64,000 bases of DNA from Brachycybe producta (GCA_036925085.1 JAUPFP010000001.1:16710842-16774841), one strand, 5' to 3'; counted from the stretch's first letter, positions 1-57,752 are shown. Numbers and translations: made by a program. The notes: a model not told the origin generated them from the sequence alone.

Positions 1-190
1 TTGCAAAAATGAGTAATAATAACCATTAATTGTTAAGTTGTTAGTAACATAATTGCAAAATAATAAAAAAATGTTAAGAAACATTCAAATTTTAAAATAA
101 TAAGTTTCAAGCAATTTTAACTTAACATTCTGAACATTCTTTTCAGTTCCCAAAGCAAATCAGTGCCTCAAGAGGTAAACTGGGTTGTCA

Positions 191-249
191 CTTTTAAAAA
201 AAACACGATTTTACATCTTCCTAAGATGTAAAATTTGTGTTTTTTAAAC
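191..249. repeat. Imperfect palindrome (hairpin)
   Basis: Two arms of about 26 bases, T-run/A-rich with core ATTTTACATCTT and AAGATGTAAAAT, are separated by only about three bases. It lies in AT-rich noncoding DNA. It may be a transposon end or a chance AT palindrome; no function can be assigned. Confidence 0.6.
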
Positions 250-617
250 AGCTTGTCAAGTTCTATCAGTGGTAAACAGTGGTAAGTCCACAGTTTTACA
301 CATTGACTGCTAGATGGTGGTATACCCTGTTAAGTCTTATTCCTGCACTGAAGAGAAAAACTTTCAAATGACTCCACTGTAAAAGTTAGGTGACTTAAAA
401 CGGTTTACATCTGAAGTTCTTAACTACATGTAGATTACTAAATTACTGTTTATATCTACAGTATTTGTCCCTGATTTACACCAGTCTTCCGAAAAAATAA
501 TGCATTAATGAAAAGACTGCCACCGGACTTTATTTTATAAACATAGAGAAAAATGCTGTGAACTGTTTTATTTTTATTGTGTAATTTTAATGTTTAAATA
601 AATGTGAATTTAAAAAA

Positions 618-693
618 AATCATTTGATTTAAATCATGATTTGAATCATGATTTAAATCAATGTGATTTAAATCAATGTGATTTAAATCACTG
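618..693. repeat. Array of self-complementary TGATTTAAATCA units
   Basis: Five or so close repeats of the palindromic word TGATTTAAATCA (one copy has TGATTTGAATCA) run in tandem with short ATG/ATGTG spacers. The array ends where the coding remnant that follows begins. Confidence 0.75.
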
Positions 694-1160
694 CCACCCT
701 GCAGTCAAGCATCTGGCAGCTCGAGCAAGTTTGCACCATGCCTACTCTGATCAAATTATTACCCCTCGCCAGCTGTACGATTGGGCAACTGCCAACATAT
801 CTAGAATTAGTTTTACTTATGTTACTACCGAGGACTACCAAGAAGAGTGATATACATTACACACATATTACACACATTACACTTAACTGAGAAGATGGAG
901 TTCCAAACCATTACTGGATTTGTCACATGTGTATGATGGAAAGTGGTCGTTGGCATGTGTACTAAACACATGAAGAAACAGAAGTGAAAGTATGCTTCCT
1001 TCACCTAAGTGGACCATCACCATCTTACACATAACCCCAACGATCAGACGTACTCAATGTATCAAAATCGGAGATTCTAACAAAAGTTGACCCAGTCACT
1101 GTCACAGGTCACATGTACATTTTGACTCAGAAAGAGATTGATAATGCAAGTGAAAAAATG
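690..1160 (+). pseudogene. Decayed coding remnant of an unassigned repeat-borne protein
   Basis: An open stretch at 690-850 encodes a piece ending RISFTYVTTEDYQEE. After about 50 bases the reading continues in shifted frames as EFQTITGFVTCVYDG (from about 899) and then as EVKVCFLHLSGPSPS (from about 988), with in-frame stops. The pattern of a tyrosine-aspartate-glycine-x-tryptophan followed by a GPSPS block is one I associate, from memory, with repeat-borne uncharacterised animal proteins. The gene cannot be functional: there are at least two frameshifts and two stops. It is too short to name. Confidence 0.45.
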
Positions 1161-1880
1161 AACACCCACAAAACTAATAGTTAGGTAACAAACATTTTTT
1201 AACTTTAAATTCCCTAACTAAAAATTTGATTTTTTTCCATTTTAAATTTCACACCATTAAATGCCTGCCTTCCCTTATTTGTTTTGCCATAACTTTTAAA
1301 CCCCATGGTATCCCAACATGATATTTGGCCGATACATTCATAAGTGGTTAACAAATAACATGCTAAAAAATCAGAATATTAAAAAATACATTTTTTGAGA
1401 TATTAAAGGTCCAAGTTTATATTTAGTGACCTTTATTTAATTTTTCCTTAATTGTTTTCTATATCACATCGAAGGCAATAAAAAGATGGTTGCAATGAGC
1501 TCTCGATCATTTTCCTAGGTTAATTGGTTAAGAAGTTATTGCAAATCAAATAATATGCAACTGAGGACAAAATGCAAATTCTGGCGATCTTTGATGACCT
1601 ATAACTCTTTAACCGTTTGGCACTGGGAGCACTGTATTTGCAAGATTTTTTTTTTCTTATGGGTCTGTAAGTGTAAAATTTCATTAAAATTAAAAATGAT
1701 AAATTTGAGAGCTGTGTTGATTTCACATGGAATGACCCATGTTTCAGTCTTCACTTGTGTATTCTATGTTCTAAGTTTCCATCATCATCCCTGTTACCTT
1801 AAAGCTTTTTCAATTTCGAGGTGAACCATATCTGACCCTCCTCCATATCATTGGTTGGTAGATAGGCTAACCTCAGACAA
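1161..1880. other. AT-rich DNA, nothing recognised
   Basis: No coding frame, LTR end, tandem array or terminal inverted repeat stands out. Short open frames here look random. Confidence 0.6.
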
Positions 1881-1884
1881 ATTC

Positions 1885-2905
1885 TTTTTAATCTCCAAGA
1901 TGTGTTTGCTTATCAGGGGTTCCTTAGGGTAGCGTGTTGGGTCCGCTTCTGTTTCTTTTATATATCAATGACTTCAGCTGTCAAGTTAGCAGCAATTGCA
2001 GCAATTGCCATATTATTGATAGCGACTTGAAAGCAATAGAAGCTTGGTGTTCTAAATGGCAACTTCAACTTAATAAGAAAAAATGTTGTGTAATGAGGAT
2101 AGCTAGGGGAAGGAATCCAGTAATATGTCCATATATATTAGGGGCCATTCCACTTAATAACGTAAATTCTTATAAATATTTTGGAGTAAGATTACAGCTA
2201 AACTTTCTTGGAAGCTGCATGTCGAACAGATTATTTCCAAGTCTATGCAAATGCTAAGGTTTAGTCAACATATTCTAAGAAGGTGTCCCAGGGAGGTATC
2301 ATTAGTATGTCCCCATCTAGAATACTGCAGCTCCGTGTGGAATCCCCACACTGCAAACTTAGCTCACTCCATAGAAATGGTCCAACACAGGGCTGCTACG
2401 TTTGTTTGTGGTAGATATGGATATGCTGACAGTGTTACAAAAATGCTTTCAGAGCTTGGTTGGGATAGTTTACTTGCAAGACGTTCAGATTTTAGTCTTA
2501 ATACCTTTAATCGAATGCTAGAAGGCTCTTGCCCTAAACCTACTTCAAGTAAACTTTGCAGGGCATTATATTTAGGTAGGGGTGACCACTATAACAAAGT
2601 TAGAGAGGTTTTTGCACGAACAGATTCTTATTACTGGTCATTTGTCCCGAGGACGATTCAAGAATGGAACTCGCTTGCCGGGGATTTTGTGCAGGAAAAA
2701 CATATTTTATGAGAGTCATAATTTTGTTTTGTTTTGACAATGCATATATTTGCAGCATTAAAAATATTGAAATTGTTTTGGTTTTATATCAATGGGGTTT
2801 TATATTTTCTGGTTGTGACAATGCATTTTCTATGCTGCACTTGGATTCTTGTCCCTCTGCCATAGGCCTTTATAACTGCTTGCAGTGTAATTTTTTTAAT
2901 TAAAA
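1885..2905 (+). mobile_element. 5'-truncated non-LTR retrotransposon (LINE), reverse transcriptase C-terminal half
   Basis: Frames at 1934-2257 and 2245-2712 read [16 protein letters not shown] (RT domain), then WCSKWQLQLNKKKC, then the thumb-region motifs LEYCSSVWNPH and IEMVQHRAATFVCGR that characterise CR1/L2/Rex-like LINEs. The catalytic FADD box is missing through a small deletion just after YINDF, and the first ORF has a stop before GSVLG, so the copy is dead. A 3' untranslated tail with the words cataggcc and gcttgcag ends in an A/T-rich tract near 2905. Closely related copies occur at 51,240-53,072 (plus) and 56,310-57,752 (minus). Confidence 0.85.
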
Positions 2906-2912
2906 AAAATGA

Positions 2913-3880
2913 AAAGAGTGCCTTAGAAGAGATTACACCAGCCACTCTTGGGGAGACGGTCACCGCTCCCATTGAAGTCAAAACTATATAGCAACCAAAC
3001 GAACACCTGGTAGTCAAAGGGCTAACACAACTCATTGGCCGAAAGATAGCACTAGTGGAGGTAGAGGCCTCTAGAATCCTCATGAACAAAGACCGTTTTG
3101 TGGTCGCTCCCGATGAGAAGCTACGAGCCTTGAGGAGAGTCTGTGTAGATTCCAGCAATATGCAAGACTGCAAGAGCAACAGCTTCCTGGTCGAGGTCCT
3201 AAACACCACTACAAAGCCGTTAACCCTCACCTCCGGCGAAGTGATAGCTAACAACCAGAAAGACTACTGCCTCGAAACAGTTGAAGTAAAAACGACTTTA
3301 AACACCGATCTGATACTGACAAGTCAGGTGCTAAATTCGATGAGGCAATGTGACTCGGGCCTCGACTACGTAATGGCCAGAGGCGCATTCTGATGGATCT
3401 CTTGAGATCCTATTGAGATGTCCTTGCCTTGGAAACGTCCAAACGTGGGTGCACCAACCTGACCGAGCATCGAATCGATACTGGCGATCATGCCCCCGTA
3501 TGGAAGCCCCTCCGAAGGAGCGGCCCCGAACAAAGAGAGATCATCCGGAAAACGGTTCAGAAAATGCTCGAGACTGGAGTGGCCAGACCATCCAAGTCTT
3601 ATGCTTCACCGGTAGTCTTGGTGAAGAATAAGAATGGGCAATGGCGTTTCTACATCAATTATAGGTGCCTGAACGACATCACAAAGCCAGACAATTACCC
3701 ATTACCCCAAATAGACGATGCTCTAGACTCGCTTCGTGCATTGAGAATCTTTGCGACCACGACATGGTCTCTGGCAACTGGCAATATGAGGGTGCCAAGG
3801 CAGACAGGGAAAAGACCGCGTTCATCACACCTGGTGGGCTATTCAAATTCAATTGAATGCCCTTTGGTGTGAGTAATGTG
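2913..3880 (+). mobile_element. Ty3/gypsy fragment: protease region to mid reverse transcriptase
   Basis: Frame 3055-3393 is a pol segment upstream of RT. Frame 3429-3872 holds the RT start: HRIDTGDHAPV, the SKSYASPVVLVKNKNG motif, NDITKPDNYPLPQIDDALDSL, and then (with a stop) GLFKFN and MPFGVSN. The YxDD box and everything after it are missing. The sequence stops at about 3880 and joins an LTR fragment of another family. It follows directly on the A-rich end of the LINE. Confidence 0.85.
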
Positions 3881-4362
3881 TGCGTCCTTATTTTGCTCAC
3901 TCTTTTGTATTACGTAGATTTATATCCATACCACATCATGCACCCAAGGACGCACCTTTAATCAAACGTTCATTCTTGTAATGTTACTGCTTTCTGTACA
4001 AGAAGGAATAAGTGTTCCAAGAGAAACTGCGTTGTCTTTCTGTTTTAAAACTAATACTTCTCTAAACAGGCCGGAGACACCACAATGCAAGGATACATAC
4101 ATATCCTGGAGGAGCTACAACATCTTCAATTGGTAACAACAAAGGAAGATGTACATCAGCATCGATCAGGAGAGATGGCCACCATCCTTCTGTGAAGATT
4201 ACACCCCTGCACAGAAGGATGATCACAATCGATCTCCATCCAACTATTTCTGTAACTTGAATCTTCTTCGTGCTGTCACCGCGCGTTAAGGAGAACAAAT
4301 GAGTTATGGAAAACATCATCACAAGTTGGGTAAAATTATGAGGTCGACGCCAAAAGCTCACA
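3881..4362 (+). mobile_element. Partial LTR of the TGTAACACCC family (3' portion)
   Basis: The segment is collinear with the right part of the full LTRs at 28,077-28,762 and 32,525-33,125. It has an AAGGAATAAG-like polyadenylation region, the word ggccggagacacc, a paired ggatggccaccatcc / aaggatgatc block and the shared end caaaagctcaca. The TATA part is missing at the junction with the gypsy fragment. Confidence 0.75.
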
Positions 4363-49958
<45,596 letters not shown>

Positions 49959-51239
49959 CTGGAAAAAAAATACAAAAAGGACTAAATGTGAGACGTGCAC
50001 AACGTTTACACGTTTCGCCTGAGTAGTTAAAAACGTTGCTGGTAAGACGTTGCGTTTGGACAGGAAAACTGTTCAATTATGTGAACTGTGCGGAAACGGT
50101 ACATGGAGACAAAAAAACTGAGGCCGAGAGTTCAGTAATTCTGCGAACTGCACAGCTTTTGGTGCTAGTGTTTGCGGAGTATGATTTTGATGGATTCTGC
50201 AGAACTGCGTGGCAAAAACGGTACTGAAAACTATTGTGTGGTTTTAATACACAATTTTGCTTGTGCAGGCAAAACGTTGCACAAAATGTTGCATGCTTTA
50301 TATGCAGAACATTAATTAAAAATTTAGGGTAACCCATCAGACATGCCAAAATTTGATGATGGGAGCCATTCTTAAACAAAACCACCTACTAAAACATTAG
50401 CTACTAATTTTACACATGTAAATGCAGTCACTGATATCAATGACTAATAAAAACCACGACCAACGTCACGAAAACGCCTATTTTCTTCATCTTACTCACA
50501 CCTTAGTTCATAGGCCTACACCTTGTTAAGTTTTTTCTCATTTCTAAAATTTTAGCTAGGCTTACTAGTTAAAATTTTATAAATAGCAAACAACTAACAA
50601 TAAACAGTGATCCGATTTACTCCAAATCAGAAGCAGAGCTCTAATGTTCAGTATTGTGAAGACCTATTGTATGCCAGTGCATGTGAACCCACAATGTTTA
50701 TAATGCACACTGACCTGGGTGGGGGTCCTATTTTGATGAACGGCGGAACAGGTCTGAATAACAGTAGGAAGTCGGAAGTTCGGAAAGGTTAGAGTCTAGG
50801 GGACTTATTTGATTGAGGCCTAATAAGAATATTTTTTTTAAAACCGGAGGCTGCGCCCCCAACCACCATGCAACAAGCTTAATTTAACTAATCGATTTTA
50901 ACGAAATTAAGTGAATAAATTAAGCAAGTGATTAGGAATCACTCGCTTAATTTATTCAATTATTTTTGAAAATACATAACTTTCATTTCGTTTTTTGCTC
51001 CCCCCTGCAGTCGCGGGTCTTGCGTTTGCCTAGCTACGCCCCTGGTCCCATTAGAGCAAGTGTCCATCATGTAAACATCGCAAACATGAATAATTTGCAA
51101 AAACTGATTACTGATTATTAGTGATTAACCATTGAAGTGCATGGTGAGATAGGTTACATACATGTATAAACATATTATGCACTTATAGTCCACATCGATT
51201 CTAAATTTCTGTCCAAAAAAAGTAAAGTGTATAGCATAC
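49959..51239. other. Probable IRE1 first intron or upstream DNA
   Basis: No exon with a signal peptide was recognised. At 50,912-50,958 there is a hairpin with 22-base arms (TGAATAAATTAAGCAAGTGATT family) and a 3-base loop. GC-rich words ccggaggctgcgcccccaa and cctagctacgcccctggtc around 50,840-51,045 look like ends of a short interspersed repeat, unidentified. Confidence 0.5.
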
Positions 51240-51422
51240 CAATCACTGGTATGACCCCATGTAGAATATTGCAGTACCCTGTGGAGTCCCCACATGTCCA
51301 TTCTGTTTAAATGGTTCAACCGTAGAGCTTCCATGTTTGTTTGTGGCGAATGAGTGACATGAAAAAATCCTTTTGGAGCATGTTTGGGACGGTTTTACTT
51401 ACAAGGAAGACAGATTTTAGTC

Positions 51423-52091
51423 CAGGATTGGCAGTTTCTCACAGGGGTGGTATTTACCGGATATTACCACGGTATTTACCATCTGGGAATAATGGCTTTT
51501 TCCCAGTTTTGGACAAGTTGAATTTTGTCAGCTAGTTTTTTTTCCCTCATACAGTCTGCTTCTGCACTTACACTTTCTTTCCATACAGTTAATTTTCCAC
51601 GGCCATCACGATGTTTTTCAAAGTGATCATGAGTAGAATCTATTGGTCTTACACCCCTGTTCATTTTTTGCGATTTAAATAAAAGTAGCTGTACATAAAA
51701 AAACACAAACTTAAAAAATTAAAAACAAGTGGCCAGAATCCAGAGATTGCCATATAACTGATTACTGAAGTTGTCATTTGACTCGTGACACAAATCAAAA
51801 GTGTGGGGGTAATATATTATACAAGCTTCCTAGTTTCAATTGCATTCAATTCTGTGCTTTCTATACTTCTGGTTTTCTTCACATTACAGTATATGATTCC
51901 AAGTTCACATTATAATTCACAATGACATCAATGTCACTTTATAAGAAGATAATATTAACAACAGCTTATAGTACGCGATGAAAAAAAGCATAATACTAGT
52001 TTTTCCCGGTTTTTGCGATAAAAACCGGTTGTAACCGGTATTTACCAGTGCCCTCTCCTTTACCGGTTTTTCCCGGCATTTGCCAACCCTG
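51423..52091. mobile_element. Nonautonomous hAT-like transposon with 8-base target duplication
   Basis: 669 bases between perfect copies of TTTTAGTC (51,415-51,422 and 52,092-52,099). The ends are CAGGATTGGCAGTTTC and, inverted, CAGGGTTGGCAAATGCC. Eight-base duplications and CAGGG-type termini are hallmarks of the hAT superfamily. Subterminal taccggtttttcccgg words recur. A minus-strand frame (51,706-51,476) with STHDHFEKHRDGRGKL hints at a leftover BED-finger-like N-terminus, which is uncertain. Confidence 0.9.
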
Positions 52092-52432
52092 TTTTAGTCT
52101 TAACATTTTAAAACAGATGATAGAAGGCTCTTGTAATAAAGTTCTTAAACCAACATCAAGTAAACTGTACAGGGCATTATACCTTGGGTAGGTGTGACCA
52201 CTCTAAGAAAATTCGAGAGATTTTTGCATGAACAAATTCATATTACTGGTCATTTGTTCCTGGGGTGGTAAGACATCCTAACTATCTTGCAGAGCAGTAT
52301 ATGCATGAAAATAAACTTGTATTTCAGGGCTCTTTAATTTTCTGACAATGCATTATTTCAGATGCACCAGAACGTGTTGTAATTATTGTTACTGCATTTA
52401 CATCTTTAGGTTTTGAAAATGCATTTCTCATG

Positions 52433-53011
52433 TGTGACAACCCAGTTTTGCTCCTTGTGTTGAACCCTTAAAGTGAGGTGGAAGTGTTTATATTTTTGTG
52501 CCTGTGGCCAAGATGGCCACCATCATCTCTGGATCCTCTTTGTTCTGGGTTTTTTCTCTGCTGGACTTCTTGTCCAGCAGAACCTTGTTTAATTAAGCTT
52601 GAGTGTTTTATTAATTTATCTGTGAATAAATTATATTCTTTTATTTTCACTTAACCACACCATGTCCGTGCTTTATTATTACGGGGAAGTTACTGCGGGG
52701 ATGGTGGGAGTTTCCAGTGGGGATACGCCGGCAACACACCGTCCTTCTATCCGTCACGTTTCGGCTTGTCGGCCGATTCTTCATGTTGGGTCCACGGTAA
52801 GATCCAACGAGAATTTACCATGAATTCTCCGTCGTCTTCGTCGGCCATTCGCCGTTGATCTTCGGGGAAGACTTCCGACAGTCGCTACCCTGGGCACGGC
52901 AAGTACAAGAGGAGGGCTGGCCAGCGCTTCGACCCGTCCCAAGGAGGTCAGCGGACGGTAAGAGAGTTTGGTTTTGCCGGGGTGTTGTGGCGACCAAGTC
53001 GGGTCGTTACA
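52433..53011 (+). mobile_element. Solo LTR (TGTGACAACCCAG family), internally shortened
   Basis: 579 bases, TGTGACAACCCAGTTTTGC ... AGTCGGGTCGTTACA, flanked by CATG on both sides (52,429-52,432 and 53,012-53,015). It lacks the gtcgtctgctagg and TATA part of 40,752, so promoter sequence is deleted. It is inserted in the LINE 3' untranslated region. Confidence 0.9.
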
Positions 53012-53201
53012 CATGTTGCAATTGGACTTTTGCCATTCTCCCACAGGCCTGATTGACTGCTTGCAGAGTAATTGTTCAAATTCAAACATCGAAATGCATA
53101 CACACTACCTTCTTTAGAACTAGACCTTGGGCGTAAACCATTTATGGATGCAACATCAGTGCAATGCAACTATACTTAATCGTATCATAATGCCAGAAAG
53201 T

Positions 53202-53652
53202 TGTAACACCCTGTATTTCAGCTTCCCTGTATTACCATAGCCGTGGGGTCCCTCATACCCCAAGTGCTGCATTTCCGCCCCTTTCGTTACCCACATCTCG
53301 GTTCCAGTATCGACAGATGGCTACCCATCAAAGCACGGTCCCTTGGGCATGGGTGTACCTGTGTGGGTGCACACAGGCCCTAGGTTAAGGTCCGTGTCTC
53401 CATTAATTCAGGGTCCATTCTCTGATATCGAAATATGAAATAACTCATTTAATGGTCCAGTGGCTAAGCAATGCGACAGTCTTAACTCTTCTCCGTTTAA
53501 TGTAATTTCAATGGTTGTGTGCATTAAATACGTAACTCGATAATCAACATTTGTCTCGCCTGTCTTCATTTATTCTCTTCTCTCCAATTGCATTTATGGG
53601 AAATACCAAAGGGAACGACCCTGGCACCATTCGGATTCAGACCTAAATCACC
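53202..53652 (+). mobile_element. LTR fragment (TGTAACACCCTG subfamily)
   Basis: It starts TGTAACACCCTGTATTTCAG and parallels the LTR at 48,024 (gtggggtccctcatacc, ccttgggcatgggtg, cctgtctt). It is interrupted at 53,653 by a solo LTR, and I do not see it resume afterwards. Confidence 0.7.
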
Positions 53653-54392
53653 TGTGGCAACCTGGTCTGCTCCAGTCAACATTTTTTGATGGAGCAGACA
53701 AACTCTCTTCGGTGGTCTGCCTGGCAGCATACAGTAGGCTGCCAGGACAGACGCCATACTGGAGCCAGCAGGCCTCTCCCCATTGAGTTCAATGGGTGAA
53801 AGGTCAGAAGTGACCACTGTCCACCTCCAGGCAGAGCTGCCTAGAGGTATTAAATGGCTAGGTCAGCCATTTATTCGGCACAGTGTGTTGGAGAATGCAG
53901 GCCTGCGAACATCTCTGCTGGGGGTCGAAGTGACCTCCAGTGTCGCATCTTTTGTGGCTTTGACCTGGTGGCCTTTGTATTGTATAACTGGTTTTCTGGC
54001 TATTCAATATGACCAGCCAGGATGTTCATATCCTCTCTAACTCTAAGTGTTACTAAATATATCGTTATTTATATTTAAACGTGTCGTGTCTTCTTGGGGA
54101 GCTACCGCGGAGAGGGAGGGAGGGATTCCAAGAGGAAGTCACCGTCCTTTTCCGGCTTGTTTTGGCCAGTAACTTGTGTCAGCACGCGGTGAAACTCCTG
54201 TTCCACCGCAAGCCGACGCAGAGTGGGCAGTCTTCGTACCGTCTTGGACGGCGAGGGAGGCTCCGTGGAGTCGAAGTCACCCTGCTACCGTCCAGAGGGC
54301 TGCTACAGGTGCGATCCTGTCCCCGTGAAGGAGCCTGGTGAGTTTGGTAAAACTGCCAGGTGGTATTGTGATGGACCAGTCGGGTTGGTACA
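53653..54392 (+). mobile_element. Solo LTR of the C/D/E gypsy family
   Basis: 740 bases, TGTGGCAACCTGGTCTGC ... AGTCGGGTTGGTACA, with CACC duplications (53,649-53,652 and 54,393-54,396). It has a polypyrimidine/GC-rich 3' third with accgcggagagggaggg, and ggtattaaatggc as a weak TATA. It is the best complete LTR of this family for boundary definition. Confidence 0.9.
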
Positions 54393-55430
54393 CACCCACT
54401 CTCCCAACGCCAAATTAATTTTATTCCTTAATTTTAATTATATTTTATTTAATTAATTTTCACGACTTCCAACGTCACAGACTACATAACCAGCCAATTA
54501 GAAGTTACCAGTCGTCAAAACAAGGGTGGAGCCAACTGAAGTTTTCACCTGATTGTAACATCCTGTCTATGGTAGTACCGTGTATCATTCGCTCAAATAG
54601 CAGACACACAACACGTGTACAGCTGTGCACGTCACGCCGAACATTGCTTAAAAGCGCAAACTGAATGAATAATGGTTGAGAAAACTAATGCCTCGTTTAT
54701 AGTTTGCATTTATGCCTATATGCGTTCACGTCCAAAGCGGATACAGTATGTTTCAAAATTGTAAACAGAACTTTAAAGCGCGTGTTCGCAATGTGCCAAC
54801 TATAAACGCGACATAACAGGCACATAATAGTGAAAGAGCACAACAATGTATACAGTAACAACACACCGCAAGTGCACGCGCGCGTACAAACACAGACAAG
54901 CGCTCGCACACAGAGACAAGCACGCGCACACACATATGCATACACGCACGGAGAAATTAGACACACGCACGCACATTGAAACTTAACAGGATTACTACCT
55001 GGTCTTTAGTAAAATCAGCATGATTGTAACGAGGAACAATAATAACGATGAAAACAAATGAAAATATAAAAGAGCAGAACATTATTCATGTCGAGTAATT
55101 TCAAAACAAAACAATTTTAACTCAATGTAATATGTTTGTGGATTACGAAAATTAAACGAAATTATGTAATGTAGCCAACTCCTGCAGATAAAGTTAAAAA
55201 AACATCTGTTAATATTGCACAGTTTTTACATCACAAAAGTGACGCCCACAAGCATTAATGTTTCATTGTAATGAGGTGCAGTGCAGGAAGTAGTGGTGGG
55301 AATTTCCATTGGATGGCACCACCAGCACCATGATTAAATAATTTGCTTTCCGTATTTAACAACATAGTGGAGCCACGCTGTGGCCGCCAATGACTATAGA
55401 AGGCGGAGGGGGGGGGGGGATGAACATTAA
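54393..55430. other. Noncoding DNA with an alternating CA/CG tract
   Basis: At about 54,860-54,975 alternating purine-pyrimidine runs (cacgcgcgcgtac, cacgcgcacacac) could favour Z-DNA. Otherwise no repeat or exon is recognised. A G-run lies at about 55,407. Confidence 0.55.
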
Positions 55431-56098
55431 GCGGCTACATCACAAAATTACTTCGAAAAATCTCCGCAAAGAGCGCTAAAACTGTTTTCCTATTCAGCCC
55501 GTTGACCCAGTGTTAAACAAAAAATGTTAATTTTTAAAACACACGGTCGCGGCAATATGTTTATTTTTCATATTTAAACTTTTCCAATATTACGTTTTCG
55601 AAGTGCAATCTGCACCTTAAATATATGCTGATCGAATAATGTAATGACCAAAAATTGGTAAGTGCGATTATAATATCAAAATATTTCAAAATCGCGAATT
55701 TCTAACTCATATGTTAAACTCCATTGAGTACACCCAAATAAGAAAAAACATCCATTAAAATGCTCGTAAAATACCTAAAATAATTTAAAAAAAAAACAGA
55801 AAAAAATCTGCACGTTCGTCAATGTGTTGGCTTCACTGTAGTTTAATTGTGGATTTTTTTTAAAAAAATATTTTTGTGTATTTTTACGAGCATTTTAATG
55901 TTTTTTTTTTTTCTTAAAGAGCACGTACTGAATGGAGTTTAACATAAGAGTTAGAAATTCGCGATTTTCAAATAGTTTTTAAAAATATAAAAACACCAAT
56001 TTTTGTCATTATTTCACTCGATCAGCGTATATTTAATGTGCACATTGCACTTTGAAAACTTAATATTGGACAATATGCAAAATAAACATATTGCCTTG
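55431..56098. mobile_element. Foldback palindrome, right arm shortened
   Basis: The left arm starts ctacatcacaaaattacttc and the right arm ends caaaataaacatattgcc. The centre is near 55,830. It shares landmarks with copies at 33.8 and 48.7 kb. The right arm stops at the point matching left position 55,552, so the distal ~120 bases are lost. Confidence 0.85.
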
Positions 56099-56309
56099 TG
56101 ATAGACCCTTCTCGACTAGATAGAATCTGCTTATTATAATATTATGTGACTTGATGCGAGTTTGTAATCGAGTTAACAGTGATTGGATGAGTCACTTATT
56201 CTATCTGGTCCAGGAGGACTAGACCAATATGATACCTTTCTAGCACCCTCACTAGCCCTCAAAGAGACTTCCACAGTTTTGAATTAGCATTGCAATTACA
56301 ATTAGTAGG

Positions 56310-57752
56310 CCTACTCTGCTAGCAGCCAAATAGGCCTATGGCAGAGGGACATTGTCCACATGCAGCAATAAGCATCGTCAAGCACATATACATGCACTTA
56401 TATAAAAACAAAATGAATATACAAATGTCAATCCCACAAAACAAAATTATCCCCATTCACCACTGCCTCAGGAAGATAGTTCCAGGAAAAAAGACCAATA
56501 ATATGAATCTGTAATAGCAAAAATCTCCCTAATTTTCTTAGAGTGGTCTGCCCTGCCCATGTATAGTGCTTTATGAATATCACTGGACTGCAGTTTTGGA
56601 CAATCACCACATGTAATTTTTCCGAACAATTTCAAACTTAACTCAGACCTGTGATGTGTCAAACTATGCCATTGTAGCACTGACAGCATCTCAGTGACAT
56701 TATGTGTAAATTTATGCCTGCCACAAACCAACCTAGCTGCCTTATGCTGAACCATTTCAACTGAATGAGTGTGTGTGACAGAATGAGGATTCCATACACT
56801 GTAGTAATACTCAAGATGAGGCCAAACTAATGCTTGATAGGCAATAGTTTTAACTTGTGCTGGGCAGGCGCCCAATGTCTTTTGACTAAAACAAAGCATT
56901 TGTAGAGCTTTCCCAATAACACCATCAGTGTTTTTTTTTTCCAAGAAAGGTCATCTGTCATTGTAACCCCCAAGTACTTATTACACTTGACACTCCGAAG
57001 AATAGTGTCATTCATACTATAATTGAACACAATTGGATTTCTACCCCGAGTTAGCCTCAGAACACTACACTTCCCTCATTCAACTGAAGTTGCCGTGTAT
57101 TACACCATCCCTCAATTGCCTTCAAGTCTAAAGCTAATGTTTCACAGTCTTGGATAAAAATCAACCTCTTTGTAAATTAGGGTATCATCAGTAAATAGTC
57201 TACAGTTGCTGCCATCTGTGCTGCTGAGGTTATTAATTGATATCAGGAACAAAAGAGGACCCAGCACATTTCCCTGGGGTACACCAGATTTATCAGCGAG
57301 ACCCATTTACAACTACCTTTTGTTTACTATCACTTAAAAAAGAAGTTACCCATTTGGTTACCTGCCCCCAACCCATATGCTGCAACTTTTGCCAGAAGTT
57401 TTGAATGTGAAACAGTGTCAAATGCCTTACAAAAGTCAAGAAACACCATGTCAACCTGTTTACCATTGTCTAACCTTAGGTCATACACTACCAGGATAAG
57501 TTGAGTTTCACAAGAGTGCCCTCTCAGGAAACCATGTTGGTTATCAGAAATGAGATTGAGCTTTGAGGAACTTAATGCAGCCAGAGTATATGATATGCCC
57601 AAGAACTTTCCAAACCACTGAAGTTAGAGATACAGGCCTATAGTTTACAGCTTCGGACTTATTACCTTACTTAAATATTGGGGTAACATTTGCTAATTAC
57701 CACATACTTGGAACAACCCCTTGATCCTGAAGAAATGGTCCCAATTTCCTAG
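56310..57752 (-). mobile_element. LINE (same family as 2 kb), RT region
   Basis: In minus order: NLISDNQHGFLRGHSCETQL and VDMVFLDFCKAFDTVSHSKL (57,602-57,330), then a region with [15 protein letters not shown] sequence at about 57,240-57,290 in shifted frame, YLGVTMTDDLSWKK (about 56,980), LEYYYSVWNPH, VEMVQHKAARLVCGR (56,944-56,468) and the 3' tail ending near 56,310. Frameshifts are numerous. Its 5' end is cut at 57,752 by gypsy-related DNA. Confidence 0.88.

Larger units (their letters stand above)
51240..53072 (+). mobile_element. LINE copy split by two younger insertions
   Basis: Parts 51,240-51,422, 52,092-52,432 and 53,012-53,072 align collinearly with the LINE at about 2,310-2,900. 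Landmarks are gtagaatattgcagtaccctg, gatagaaggctcttg, tattactggtcatttgttcc, and the 3' tail caggcctgattgactgcttgcagagtaat. Gaps are filled exactly by a hAT-like element and a solo LTR, both with target duplications. The LINE itself is heavily mutated. Confidence 0.85.

Noticed and set aside
50036-50385. Possible signal-peptide exon of IRE1
   Set aside because: No hydrophobic Met-initiated segment with a GT donor in the right phase could be found; frames here look random.
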